From Cellvibrionaceae bacterium (GTDB lineage Bacteria > Pseudomonadota > Gammaproteobacteria > Pseudomonadales > Cellvibrionaceae), in the NCBI GenBank assembly GCA_025800435.1, contig JAOXRV010000780.1:1-7909 (forward strand): a stretch of 7,909 nucleotides of DNA, read 5' to 3'. This document shows, one piece after another, positions 1 through 6,461 of this stretch. Both the position numbers and the translations under genes were made by a program. Below the pieces are notes generated by a model. It was not told where the DNA came from, ran no database searches, and saw nothing but the letters and a program-made list of their open reading frames with translations. Positions within the stretch are counted from its first letter, which is position 1. Every line of letters starts with the position of its first letter.

Positions 1-242
1 GCAGCGACTTCTTCCGCCAGTCGTCCAACGAGCCCTTGAGCGCGCAGGATATTTCGGTGATCAACGCCAGCATCGGCATCGGCGCCCAAGACGGCGGCTG
101 GGGTTTGGAAATTTGGGGGAAAAACCTGACCGATGATGAAAGCTACGCATCGTTCACCTCGACCTTCCAGACCAATAGCTTGAGTGCGTTTTTGCAACAG
201 CCCCCGCGCACTTATGGTTTGACTGCGAAGTATAGCTTCTGA
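1..242 (+). CDS. TonB-dependent outer-membrane receptor, C-terminal end (partial)
   Basis: The reading frame is open from the left edge (first full codon at base 3) to a TGA at 240-242, so only the last ~80 residues of a much larger protein are present. The visible part has the alternating polar/aromatic pattern of outer-membrane beta strands, including 'LEIWGKNLTDD', a common form of the late TonB-receptor strand ('...GKNLTDE...'). It also has a 'PPRTYGLTAKYSF' ending, in which Arg-Thr-Tyr-Gly precedes a last strand closing on Phe, the usual signal for barrel insertion by the BAM complex. Such receptors import siderophores, vitamin B12 or glycans using TonB energy. The plug domain and ligand-specific regions are outside the window, so no substrate can be given. 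Nearby polA and zinc genes point the other way or lie far off, so they say nothing about its ligand. Confidence 0.85.
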   Translation, partial: SDFFRQSSNEPLSAQDISVINASIGIGAQDGGWGLEIWGKNLTDDESYASFTSTFQTNSLSAFLQQPPRTYGLTAKYSF

Positions 243-306
243 TTACCTACTGCCTTAAACGATCATCCAAGATCGTTTAAGGCCCCGCTCGCTGCGCGGC
301 GGCGCA
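243..306. repeat. Palindrome-bearing intergenic repeat, copy 1
   Basis: This 64 nt block begins right after the TonB-receptor stop and recurs almost base for base at 365-429. It contains a perfect 12-bp inverted repeat, CCTTAAACGATC (253-264) and GATCGTTTAAGG (271-282), around the loop ATCCAA. A GC-rich stretch (GCTCGCTGCGCGGCGGCGCA) follows. Just past it, GCAGAG (304-309) and CTCTGC (316-321) can form a second small hairpin, and then comes the terminator at 339-366. The block looks like a REP/terminator-type dispersed intergenic repeat. That class is inferred from structure only, since copies elsewhere in the genome cannot be seen. Confidence 0.8.
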
Positions 307-338
307 GAGATGCGACTCTGCTTGCAACTTCGCTCACG

Positions 339-366
339 AAAGCCGCTCCTGCGGCTTTTTCTTTTT
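339..366 (+). terminator. Rho-independent terminator, rightward (TonB-receptor gene)
   Basis: A perfect 8-bp stem, AAAGCCGC (339-346) and GCGGCTTT (351-358), surrounds a TCCT loop. It runs into a T-rich tail (TTTTTCTTTTTT, counting the end of the stem, to 366). It lies about 100 nt past the receptor stop and is oriented to end its transcript. It sits between the two copies of the 64-65 nt repeat. Confidence 0.85.
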
Positions 367-429
367 ACCTACTGCCTTAAAACGATCATCCAAGATCGTT
401 TAAGGCCCCGCTCGCTGCGCGGCGGCGCA
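365..429. repeat. Palindrome-bearing intergenic repeat, copy 2
   Basis: This is a near-identical copy of 243-306, offset by 122 nt. The one difference I see is an extra A in the left palindrome arm (375-387, pairing with 394-405), which puts a bulge in the stem. The match stops at 429, the first A of the A8 run (429-436) that forms the T tract of the leftward terminator. The repeated unit therefore abuts the polA-side terminator directly. Confidence 0.8.
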
Positions 430-462
430 AAAAAAAGCCCAACCACATTTGTGGTTGGGCTT
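429..462 (-). terminator. Rho-independent terminator, leftward (downstream of polA)
   Basis: On the minus strand a perfect stem of at least 12 bp, AAGCCCAACCACA with its complement TGTGGTTGGGCTT (435-462), has only a 2-nt loop at 448-449. It is followed by eight Ts (436-429). It is the only strong leftward terminator downstream of polA, 123 nt past its stop. It could end the polA mRNA, the candidate small RNA at 429-525, or both. Confidence 0.88.
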
Positions 463-525
463 GTATAAGCTCCGGTGCGCCATGGGCTGCTCCGGTCAAT
501 CGAGAGAGGAGAGTCACAATTACTG
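429..525 (-). ncRNA. Candidate small regulatory RNA downstream of polA (Spot 42/ErsA position)
   Basis: The minus strand between the polA stop and the strong terminator has what a trans-acting small RNA needs. There is a sigma-E/AlgU-like promoter at 531-558, a transcribed length of about 97 nt, and a terminal stem with a U8 tail. There is also an unpaired-looking pyrimidine-rich stretch, GACTCTCCTCTCTCG (minus strand, 515-501), complementary to Shine-Dalgarno-type sequences. From family knowledge, Spot 42 in enterics and ErsA in Pseudomonas lie just downstream of polA, and ErsA is driven by AlgU. I do not recognise the primary sequence as either RNA, so identity rests on position, promoter type and architecture. 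The 5' end is estimated from the -10 element. The alternative is that this is only the polA 3' UTR. Confidence 0.45.
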
Positions 526-530
526 TACAC

Positions 531-558
531 TGAGACTGGCTCCTTCTACTTTAGTTCC
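531..558 (-). promoter_or_regulatory. Sigma-E/AlgU-like promoter for the candidate small RNA
   Basis: Read on the minus strand, GGAACTA (558-552) is followed after a 16-nt spacer by TCTCA (535-531). The extracytoplasmic-stress sigma factors RpoE and AlgU favour GAACTT, 16-17 nt, then TCTGA or TCAAA. This site therefore matches 5 of 6 bases at -35 and 4 of 5 at -10, with correct spacing. It lies between the polA stop and the leftward terminator, so the only product it could drive is the short RNA. Confidence 0.45.
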
Positions 559-584
559 AACTTTGTTCGCAGAAATTTTGCTTT

Positions 585-3323
585 TTAATGAGCTTCATCC
601 CAATTGTCCCCGACCCCCACATCCACCACCAGCGGTATATCCAACTGAGCCGCCTCGCCCATATATTTGCACAGGCCCTCGGTAACGGCATCCAGGTCTT
701 TTTCAGCCACTTCCAACACCAACTCGTCATGAACCTGCATGATTATGCGGGCATCTAGCCCGCTTTGCGTCAGCCAGGCATCCACCCCAATCATCGCCAG
801 TTTAATAATATCGGCGGCGCTACCCTGCATTGGCGCATTGATGGCGGTGCGCTCGGCAGCTTGACGGCGCATGCCGTTGCGGGCGTTGATCTCGGGTAGG
901 TAGAGGCGCCGGCCAAACAAGGTTTCAACATAGCCGCGCTCGGCCGCAGCCGCCCTGGCCTCGTCCATATACTTGGCCACGCCGGGGTAGCGCTCAAAGT
1001 ATAAATCCATATATTGCTGGGCATCGTAGCGACCAATGTGCAGCTGCTTGGCCAGGCCAAAGGCCGACATGCCGTAAATTAAGCCGAAGTTAATGGCCTT
1101 GGCGCTGCGGCGCTGCTCGCTGCTGACCGCATCCAGCGGGCAATCGAAGACCTCGGCGGCGGTGGCCTTGTGTACATCCAAGCCCTGGCCAAAGGCCTGC
1201 AATAAACCCGCATCTTGGGACAAATGGGCCATAATGCGCAGCTCAATCTGGGAGTAATCCGCCGCTACTATTTTATAGCCCGGTGGCGCCACAAAGGCCT
1301 GGCGCACCCGCCGGCCCTCGTCGGTGCGGATCGGGATATTCTGCAAATTGGGGTCCGAGGAAGACAGTCGCCCGGTAGCGGTGACCGCCTGGTGGTAGCT
1401 GGTGTGTACCCGGCCACTGGCCGGCTCTACCATCTGCGGCAGCTTATCGGTGTAGGTGGACTTAAGCTTGGCCAGGCCCCGATACTCCATCAGCAGCTTG
1501 GGCAGGGGGTAATCCAGGGCCAGCTCTTGCAGCACCTCTTCGGCGGTAGAGGGGGCGCCCTTGGGGGTCTTTTTCAGTACTGGCAGTTCAAGCTTTTCAA
1601 ACAGAATGGCGCCCAGCTGCTTGGGCGAGCTGAGGTTGAACGCCTCGCCGGCCATCTCGAAGGCCTCGCGCTCCAGCGCCTCCAGTCGCCCGGCCAATTC
1701 CAGGCTCTGTTGGCCCAACAGTTGGCAGTCCAGCAACGCGCCGTTACGCTCAATTTTAGAGAGGATCGGCACCAATGGCAGCTCGATCTCATCAAAAACC
1801 TTACAGGGGCCCTCATCTTGCTGCAGCTGGGGCCACAGCTTCTGATGCAGGCGCAGGGTGATATCTGCATCTTCGGCCGCATAGGGGCCTGCCTGCTCCA
1901 GGGCAATTTGGTTAAAAGTCAGCTGTTTAGCGCCCTTGCCGGCAATATCCTCAAAGTGAATGGTCTGTTTGCCCAGATGGGTTTCGGCCAGGGTGTCCAT
2001 ATCGTGGCGGTTGGCGGTGCTATTGAGGCAGTACGATTCCAGCATAGTGTCAAAGGCAATGCCTTTTAGCTCAATGCCGCAGTTGGCCAATACACTTTTA
2101 TCGTACTTAAGGTTTTGCCCCACCTTGGCCTTGCTCTCATCTTCCAGCAGTGGCTTTAGCAAGGCCAGCAAGCGCTCCCTAGCGATCTGCTCTGGCGCAT
2201 CTAAATAATCGTGGCCACAGGGCACATACGCAGCTTCGCCTGGCTCAACGGCGAAGGAAACACCCACTAACTGAGCCTGCATATAGTTCAGGCTGGTGGT
2301 TTCGGTATCAAACGCAAACAGTTCGGCAGCGGCCAGTTTTTCCAACCAGGGCGCCAATTCGGCCTCGCTTAAAATAATTTGGTAATCGCTCTGCTCTGGC
2401 TCAGCTGGCGCTGTCTCGGCCGCGGCAGGGCTGGCGCCGCCCTGCTCCAGCTCTTCCACCCAGCTTTTAAATTCCATCTCCCGGTACAGTTCCAACTGGC
2501 GCTGTAAATCCGGCTCGCGCTGCACAATATCTTTGGGGCCTTGCTCTAGCGCCACATCCAATTTAATAGTGGCCAGCTCATAGGAGAGAAACGCCTGCTC
2601 GCGGTTATCTAACAGCTTTTGCTTCATGGTTTTGGCGCCGCGAAAGCTCAGCTCGGCAATGTCATCGAGGCGCTCATAAATGCTTGCTAGGCTGCCCAAG
2701 CCCTGTAAAAGCGCCAGTGCGGTTTTCTCGCCAACACCGGGAACGCCGGGGATATTGTCGACTTTATCCCCCATTAGGGCGAGAAAATCGATGATTAGCT
2801 CAGGCGGCAAACCAAATTTTTGCTCCACCCCGGGAATATCCATCACCGTATCGGTCATGGTGTTAACTAAAGTTACGTGCTGGTTGACCAGCTGGGCCAT
2901 ATCTTTATCGCCGGTAGACACCACCACATCCACCCCCTGCTCGGTGGCCTGGCGCGCCAGGGTGCCGATCACATCGTCCGCCTCAACCCCGCTAATGGCG
3001 ATTAGCGGCAGGCCCATGGCCTCAATAATTTGGTGAATTGGCTCGATCTGGCTGCGCAGCTCATCGGGCATGGGGGGGCGGTTGGCCTTGTACTCGGGGT
3101 AGATATCGTCGCGGAAAGTCTTGCCTTTTGCATCGAAAATAACGGCTACTTGGCTGTCCGAGTAATCTTTTTGCAAGCGCCGCAACATATTGATCACCCC
3201 TTTGACCGCACCGGTGGGCTGGCCTTTGGAGTTTGTTAAAGGCGGCAGGGCGTGGAAAGCCCGGTAGAGATAAGAAGAGCCGTCCACCAATACCAGTGGT
3301 GCAGCTGCGTTCGCATCGGACAT
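585..3323 (-). CDS. polA: DNA polymerase I
   Basis: This is a 912-residue cytoplasmic enzyme that removes RNA primers, fills gaps in Okazaki-fragment processing and acts in excision repair. All three activities look intact. The 5' nuclease domain (about 1-290) has acidic residues D14, D64, D116, D117, D139, D141, D186 and D189, plus a helix-hairpin-helix (IPGVPGVGEKTA). The proofreading domain (about 310-500) keeps D339 and E341 (DTET), D408 (QNLKYD), and Y481 and D485. The polymerase domain has motif A with D689 (DYSQIELR), motif B with K742, F746 and Y750 (AKAINFGLIYG), and motif C with D866 and E867 (VHDE). Every key residue is offset by exactly 16 from E. coli Pol I (928 aa). The linker at about 295-312 is Ala/Pro/Glu rich. 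The ATG at 3321-3323 has only a weak ribosome site (AGAGAC). The 96-nt gap to znuA shows no convincing promoter or terminator. Confidence 0.98.
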   Translation of the reverse strand: MSDANAAAPLVLVDGSSYLYRAFHALPPLTNSKGQPTGAVKGVINMLRRLQKDYSDSQVAVIFDAKGKTFRDDIYPEYKANRPPMPDELRSQIEPIHQIIEAMGLPLIAISGVEADDVIGTLARQATEQGVDVVVSTGDKDMAQLVNQHVTLVNTMTDTVMDIPGVEQKFGLPPELIIDFLALMGDKVDNIPGVPGVGEKTALALLQGLGSLASIYERLDDIAELSFRGAKTMKQKLLDNREQAFLSYELATIKLDVALEQGPKDIVQREPDLQRQLELYREMEFKSWVEELEQGGASPAAAETAPAEPEQSDYQIILSEAELAPWLEKLAAAELFAFDTETTSLNYMQAQLVGVSFAVEPGEAAYVPCGHDYLDAPEQIARERLLALLKPLLEDESKAKVGQNLKYDKSVLANCGIELKGIAFDTMLESYCLNSTANRHDMDTLAETHLGKQTIHFEDIAGKGAKQLTFNQIALEQAGPYAAEDADITLRLHQKLWPQLQQDEGPCKVFDEIELPLVPILSKIERNGALLDCQLLGQQSLELAGRLEALEREAFEMAGEAFNLSSPKQLGAILFEKLELPVLKKTPKGAPSTAEEVLQELALDYPLPKLLMEYRGLAKLKSTYTDKLPQMVEPASGRVHTSYHQAVTATGRLSSSDPNLQNIPIRTDEGRRVRQAFVAPPGYKIVAADYSQIELRIMAHLSQDAGLLQAFGQGLDVHKATAAEVFDCPLDAVSSEQRRSAKAINFGLIYGMSAFGLAKQLHIGRYDAQQYMDLYFERYPGVAKYMDEARAAAAERGYVETLFGRRLYLPEINARNGMRRQAAERTAINAPMQGSAADIIKLAMIGVDAWLTQSGLDARIIMQVHDELVLEVAEKDLDAVTEGLCKYMGEAAQLDIPLVVDVGVGDNWDEAH

Positions 3324-3419
3324 AGTTTGTCTCTGTGTAGTTTTATTCGCTAGAAAGGCGCACAGGATACACCAGTTTACCCGGCGATTGTTGTCGCCAC
3401 TTTTGGCTTGGGGCTTGGC

Positions 3420-4265
3420 CTATTTATTTGGCTTAAAACAGCTGCGCAACTGAAGCAACAGCTCAGCCATCCAGCTGTGGTAGCCTGGGGCCTGGGTATG
3501 GCTGGCCAACACATCCATCCACACCGGGGCCAGCCCCAACTGGGCGGCTAACTTCTCGGCCTGCACGGCTTCGCTGTAGGGCTCGGCCAACATACAGGCC
3601 GCCTTAGACTTGGCCAAGCCCTGTAGTTGCAAGCGCTTACTTACTGACATGGCCACGCCTTCTCCGGCACTGACAGCAGCCAGCTGCTTAAGCTCAAAGT
3701 CGAGCAGCAGATGCGAATAGCCATCGTGGTAGACCAAGAGGCCGGGCTTGCCTTTAAACTGGCCCAGCCAATCGTCCAATAAATCCTGGTGGGCCTGTTC
3801 AAAGCCTGCCACAGCTGCGGGGCTAAGACCCAGTTTAGCGGCGCCGGCCCGAGCAAAAGCCAGGGCATTCTTGGGTCCCAACCAGTAGTGGGGGTCGTGG
3901 TCGACATGCTCGTGCAGATCTATCCCCAACACCTCGGTAAAGCTCAGCTCCGTCACCTTCCAGCGGGCCAGGGGCTTGGCTAAAAACGGCTCCAATACAG
4001 GGCCATTCCAAAACACCATATCAGCCTGTCTAATTAAGGCGAGATCAGAGATTTTTAGCGCATATTGATGGGGATTGGCCCCATCTGGCAGCAAAGTTTT
4101 AACATTTGCCTGCTCGCCCAATAGCTCTTTGGCAATCAGCGCCAAGGGCTCAATACTGGCCACCACCAGAGGCTTGTCCGCCTGGGCCAGGGGCATAAAC
4201 AAACAAAAACTGAGAATAAATAAGAAGACACGCTTAGGCGCCTGTAATATGGACTGCACCGACAC
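3420..4265 (-). CDS. znuA: Zinc ABC transporter periplasmic binding protein
   Basis: This is the high-affinity Zn2+ capture protein that hands metal to ZnuBC. The proposed start gives 281 residues. It opens with a signal peptide (PKR, a Phe/Leu-rich core, then PLAQA before DKP). Three zinc-ligand histidines are visible: GANPHQY, DPHYWLGP and VYHDGYSH. A short His/Asp loop (DLHEHVDHDPH) precedes the second, much smaller than the long His-rich loop of E. coli ZnuA. Two late cysteines (AACML and RSCFK) match the family disulfide. The frame stays open to an ATG at 4328, but that start would lie 3 nt from the divergent zur start and would translate the Zur operator. I therefore choose GTG at 4265 (AGGT just upstream); GTG at 4259 is nearly as good. 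It is divergent from zur-znuCB, as in Pseudomonas, and very probably repressed by Zur under zinc sufficiency. Confidence 0.93.
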   Translation of the reverse strand: MSVQSILQAPKRVFLFILSFCLFMPLAQADKPLVVASIEPLALIAKELLGEQANVKTLLPDGANPHQYALKISDLALIRQADMVFWNGPVLEPFLAKPLARWKVTELSFTEVLGIDLHEHVDHDPHYWLGPKNALAFARAGAAKLGLSPAAVAGFEQAHQDLLDDWLGQFKGKPGLLVYHDGYSHLLLDFELKQLAAVSAGEGVAMSVSKRLQLQGLAKSKAACMLAEPYSEAVQAEKLAAQLGLAPVWMDVLASHTQAPGYHSWMAELLLQLRSCFKPNK

Positions 4266-4281
4266 ATTACCTAGAAGATTT

Positions 4282-4304
4282 GCTGTGTTATATTGTAACA
4301 CAGC
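4282..4304. promoter_or_regulatory. Zur operator (Zur box) between znuA and zur
   Basis: A perfect 9-bp inverted repeat, GCTGTGTTA and TAACACAGC, flanks TATTG. The core TGTTATATTGTAACA (4286-4300) fits the gammaproteobacterial Zur consensus TGTTATAnTATAACA with one mismatch. It overlaps plausible -10 elements in both directions: TATATT (4289-4294) toward zur, and TACAAT/TATAAC on the minus strand toward znuA. It lies 27 nt before the zur ATG and 16 nt before the chosen znuA GTG. One Zur dimer or dimer pair here could block both units and autoregulate zur. The -35 elements are not clear. Confidence 0.85.
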
Positions 4305-4331
4305 TAAACCAGCCCAGGGCCCCACCAACAG

Positions 4332-4829
4332 ATGCTTAGTAACACCAATAATGAATTGCTCGCCAAAGGGTCAGAGCGCCACGACCACGAGCGCTGTATC
4401 AGCGATGCCCTGATTCGAGCCCAAAAGCTTTGCCAAGATCAAAAACAGCGCCTGACCAGAACCCGCGAGCAGGTGCTGCGGCTAATTTGGCAAAGCCATC
4501 AACCGGTAGGTGCCTACAGTATTATGGACACCCTGGCCGAGAGCGAAGGCAAGCGTGTGGCCCCGCCCACGGTTTACCGAGCCCTGGACTTTTTACTAGA
4601 CCTCGGCCTAATTCACCGGATCAACTCCCTTAACGCCTATATCGGCTGCCAGAGCCCCGGCCACCAGCACCACAGCTGCTTTTTGATTTGCCAGCAGTGC
4701 CAACTGGCACTTGAGTTTGAACCAGAGCTGCTCAAAAACCAAATTGAGGCCCTGCAACAACACAGTGGCTTCGCCATTAGCCAACAAAATATTGAACTGC
4801 TGGGCACCTGTCCCCAATGCCAACAATAG
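4332..4829 (+). CDS. zur: Zinc uptake regulator, Fur family
   Basis: This is a 165-residue zinc-sensing repressor. The N-terminal winged-helix domain carries the family's recognition segment PPTVYRALDFLLDLG (78-92). The structural zinc site is intact as two CxxC pairs, C120/C123 and C160/C163. The regulatory site known from E. coli Zur (H77, C88, H96, E111) maps to H95, C106, H113 and E128, all present with correct spacing, which separates it from Fur and PerR. It lacks the long charged C-terminal tail of E. coli Zur and has a slightly longer N-terminus. The ATG has no clear Shine-Dalgarno sequence, so a later start cannot be excluded. It is the first gene of zur-znuC-znuB; its last 13 bases overlap the znuC start, suggesting translational coupling. 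The operator just upstream implies autorepression. Confidence 0.95.
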   Translation: MLSNTNNELLAKGSERHDHERCISDALIRAQKLCQDQKQRLTRTREQVLRLIWQSHQPVGAYSIMDTLAESEGKRVAPPTVYRALDFLLDLGLIHRINSLNAYIGCQSPGHQHHSCFLICQQCQLALEFEPELLKNQIEALQQHSGFAISQQNIELLGTCPQCQQ

Positions 4830-5569
4830 TGGGCGACTGGCTGCTAAAGGCCGACAAGGTTAGCGTGTGCCAACAGGGCCGCACCCTGGTCGATAGCGCC
4901 AGTCTCGAACTAAAAGCCGGCGCCATTATCAGCCTGATAGGCCCCAATGGCGCCGGCAAAACCAGCTTGGTGCGAGCGCTGATGGGGCTGCTGCCCATCG
5001 CCTCGGGCCAGCTGCAGCGCCGGGCCGAGCTGCGCATCGGTTATATGCCCCAAAAACTCAATCTCGACCCCAGTATGCCGCTGGCGGTCGACAGCTTTTT
5101 AAAGCTCAATTGCAGCGCCCCTGAGCGTTTGGCCCAGTGTGCAAGGCAGACCGATGTCGCCAGTATTTTTCAGCGCCCTATGCAGGGCCTGTCCGGCGGC
5201 GAACTGCAGCGAGTACTGCTGTGCCGGGCGCTGTTGCGGCAACCCCAGCTGCTGGTATTGGATGAGCCGGCCCAGGGCCTGGATGTAAACGGCCAGTCCG
5301 AGTTGTACCAATTGATCGGCCAGATTCGGGATGAGAGCCAATGCGGGGTTCTAATGGTGTCCCACGATCTGCACTTTGTGATGGCCGCCACCGACGAGGT
5401 TATTTGCCTCAATGGCCATATCTGCTGCCACGGCCACCCAGAAAAAGTCAGCAGCGACCCGGAGTATCTGCAACTGTTTGGCGGCCACCAAAGTAATATG
5501 GCCTTGTACACCCATCACCACGACCACCAACACACAGTCCATGGCGAGGTGGTATGCCGCCACGATTGA
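4817..5569 (+). CDS. znuC: Zinc ABC transporter ATP-binding protein
   Basis: This is a 250-residue cytoplasmic ATPase that powers ZnuB. All nucleotide-binding motifs are present in order: Walker A GPNGAGKT (42-49), Q-loop YMPQ (Q79), ABC signature LSGGE (125-129), Walker B LLVLDE (145-150), D-loop QGLD (153-156) and H-loop H183 (SHD). After residue ~223 the tail is His-rich (H224, H233-235, H237, H239, H242, H249), with C247 nearby. Similar His-rich ends occur in ZnuC proteins and may bind or sense zinc, which is inference here. The ATG at 4817 overlaps zur by 13 nt. A GTG at 4829 in the same frame, overlapping the zur stop by one base, is an alternative start. Neither has a visible ribosome site, so coupling to zur translation is likely. 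Confidence 0.97.
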   Translation: MPTIVGDWLLKADKVSVCQQGRTLVDSASLELKAGAIISLIGPNGAGKTSLVRALMGLLPIASGQLQRRAELRIGYMPQKLNLDPSMPLAVDSFLKLNCSAPERLAQCARQTDVASIFQRPMQGLSGGELQRVLLCRALLRQPQLLVLDEPAQGLDVNGQSELYQLIGQIRDESQCGVLMVSHDLHFVMAATDEVICLNGHICCHGHPEKVSSDPEYLQLFGGHQSNMALYTHHHDHQHTVHGEVVCRHD

Positions 5570-5576
5570 CAACACT

Positions 5577-6359
5577 ATGTTAGAAATTTTAATCGCCCCG
5601 GTATTGGCCGGTTTATTTATTGTCGGCTGCGCCGGCCCGCTCGGCTGTTTCGTGGTGTGGCGACGGCTCGCCTATTTTGGCGATGCCCTGGCACACGCCG
5701 CCCTGTTTGGTATTGCCCTGGGTTTGCTGGCCGGTATCGCCACCGAACTGGCCATTGTCTTGGCCTGTGTGGGCCTGGCACTGCTGCTGGCCAGAGTAAA
5801 ACAACACAGCGCCCTCGGCGGTGATACCTGGCTCGGGGTTTTATCCCACGGTAGCCTGGCCCTCAGTATTATCGCCATCAGCTTGGCGGATGCGGGCCGG
5901 GTGGATTTGTACAGCTATTTATTTGGCGATTTGCTCACCGCCGACTGGACCGATGTAGCCCTGATTGGCGGCACTTGCACTGTGCTCGCCATGTATTTGT
6001 GGCACAGCTGGCAACCGTTGGTGGCCCTGTGCCTCAATGAAGACCTTGCCACAGTCGAAGGGGTACGGGTTAATTTGCACAAAACCCTGCTGATGCTGGC
6101 CATCGCTCTATTGACCGCGATGGCTATGAAGCTGGTGGGGGCGCTGTTAATTACCGCGTTGCTCATTATACCCGCCGCCGCCGCCCGCCACTGCAGCAAC
6201 AGCCCCGGGCAAATGGCACTGCTGGCTGCTTGTGCCGGCACTATTGCGCTGTTGCTGGGCATGCTGGCCTCGTTTTTCTGGAACCTGCCCACCGGCCCGG
6301 CCATTGTCAGTGCCGCCTGTGGTTTGTTTGCCCTGGGCCAGCTTAAAGCTGCCAAGTAA
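5577..6359 (+). CDS. znuB: Zinc ABC transporter inner-membrane permease
   Basis: This 260-residue integral membrane protein forms the Zn2+ channel (ABC-3 permease family; E. coli ZnuB is 261 aa). It is almost entirely hydrophobic helices. Family landmarks are GDALAHAALFGIALG (35-49), where the early cytoplasmic loop enters a helix, NEDLATVEGVRV (154-165), the region contacting the ATPase, and VGALLITALLIIPAAAAR (187-204). The ATG lies 7 nt after the znuC stop. The frame is open upstream to 5412, but that stretch overlaps znuC, gives a non-membrane sequence and would make the protein 55 residues too long. No intrinsic terminator is visible after the stop, so transcription may continue into the next gene. 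Confidence 0.97.
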   Translation: MLEILIAPVLAGLFIVGCAGPLGCFVVWRRLAYFGDALAHAALFGIALGLLAGIATELAIVLACVGLALLLARVKQHSALGGDTWLGVLSHGSLALSIIAISLADAGRVDLYSYLFGDLLTADWTDVALIGGTCTVLAMYLWHSWQPLVALCLNEDLATVEGVRVNLHKTLLMLAIALLTAMAMKLVGALLITALLIIPAAAARHCSNSPGQMALLAACAGTIALLLGMLASFFWNLPTGPAIVSAACGLFALGQLKAAK

Positions 6360-6450
6360 TATAAACGGCGCCTTTAATTCTAAAAACTCATACCTATCGC
6401 GTATTTTCCCAAACCGGCATAAGCTCAAAAATATTGCTGTGCGACTTGCC

Positions 6451-6454
6451 GGAG
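6451..6454 (+). promoter_or_regulatory. Ribosome binding site for the solute-binding protein gene
   Basis: GGAG ends 7 nt before the ATG at 6462. It is the clearest Shine-Dalgarno sequence in the window and fixes that start, which also gives a well-formed signal peptide. Confidence 0.7.
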
Positions 6455-6461
6455 AATCACT

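Noticed and set aside
243..429. Two repeats as a minimal CRISPR array
   Set aside because: Only two units. They are far longer than CRISPR repeats, the intervening sequence contains a terminator, and no cas genes are visible.
449..685. Open frame of 78 codons across the polA 3' end
   Set aside because: It crosses the leftward terminator stem and polA's last codons and yields a Pro-rich product with no motif.
1215..2069. A 284-codon open frame on the plus strand opposite polA
   Set aside because: It is fully antisense to well-conserved polA codons, is Gln/Leu/Gly-rich low-grade sequence with no recognisable domain, and has no ribosome site; a GC-biased shadow frame.
3383..3398. Hairpin GGCGA-TTGTTG-TCGCC between znuA and polA as a znuA terminator
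   Set aside because: The stem is only 5 bp, and on the znuA/polA strand no T tract follows it. The short T4 lies on the opposite strand, where no gene ends.
5412..5576. Upstream extension of znuB to an earlier start
   Set aside because: The 55 extra residues overlap znuC in another frame, are not membrane-like and exceed the family length; ATG 5577 fits family length and operon spacing.
6360..6461. A sigma-70 promoter or a second Zur box before the solute-binding protein gene
   Set aside because: Several A/T-rich hexamers occur, but no -35/-10 pair has good matches with 16-18 nt spacing, and no TGTTATA-type palindrome is present.
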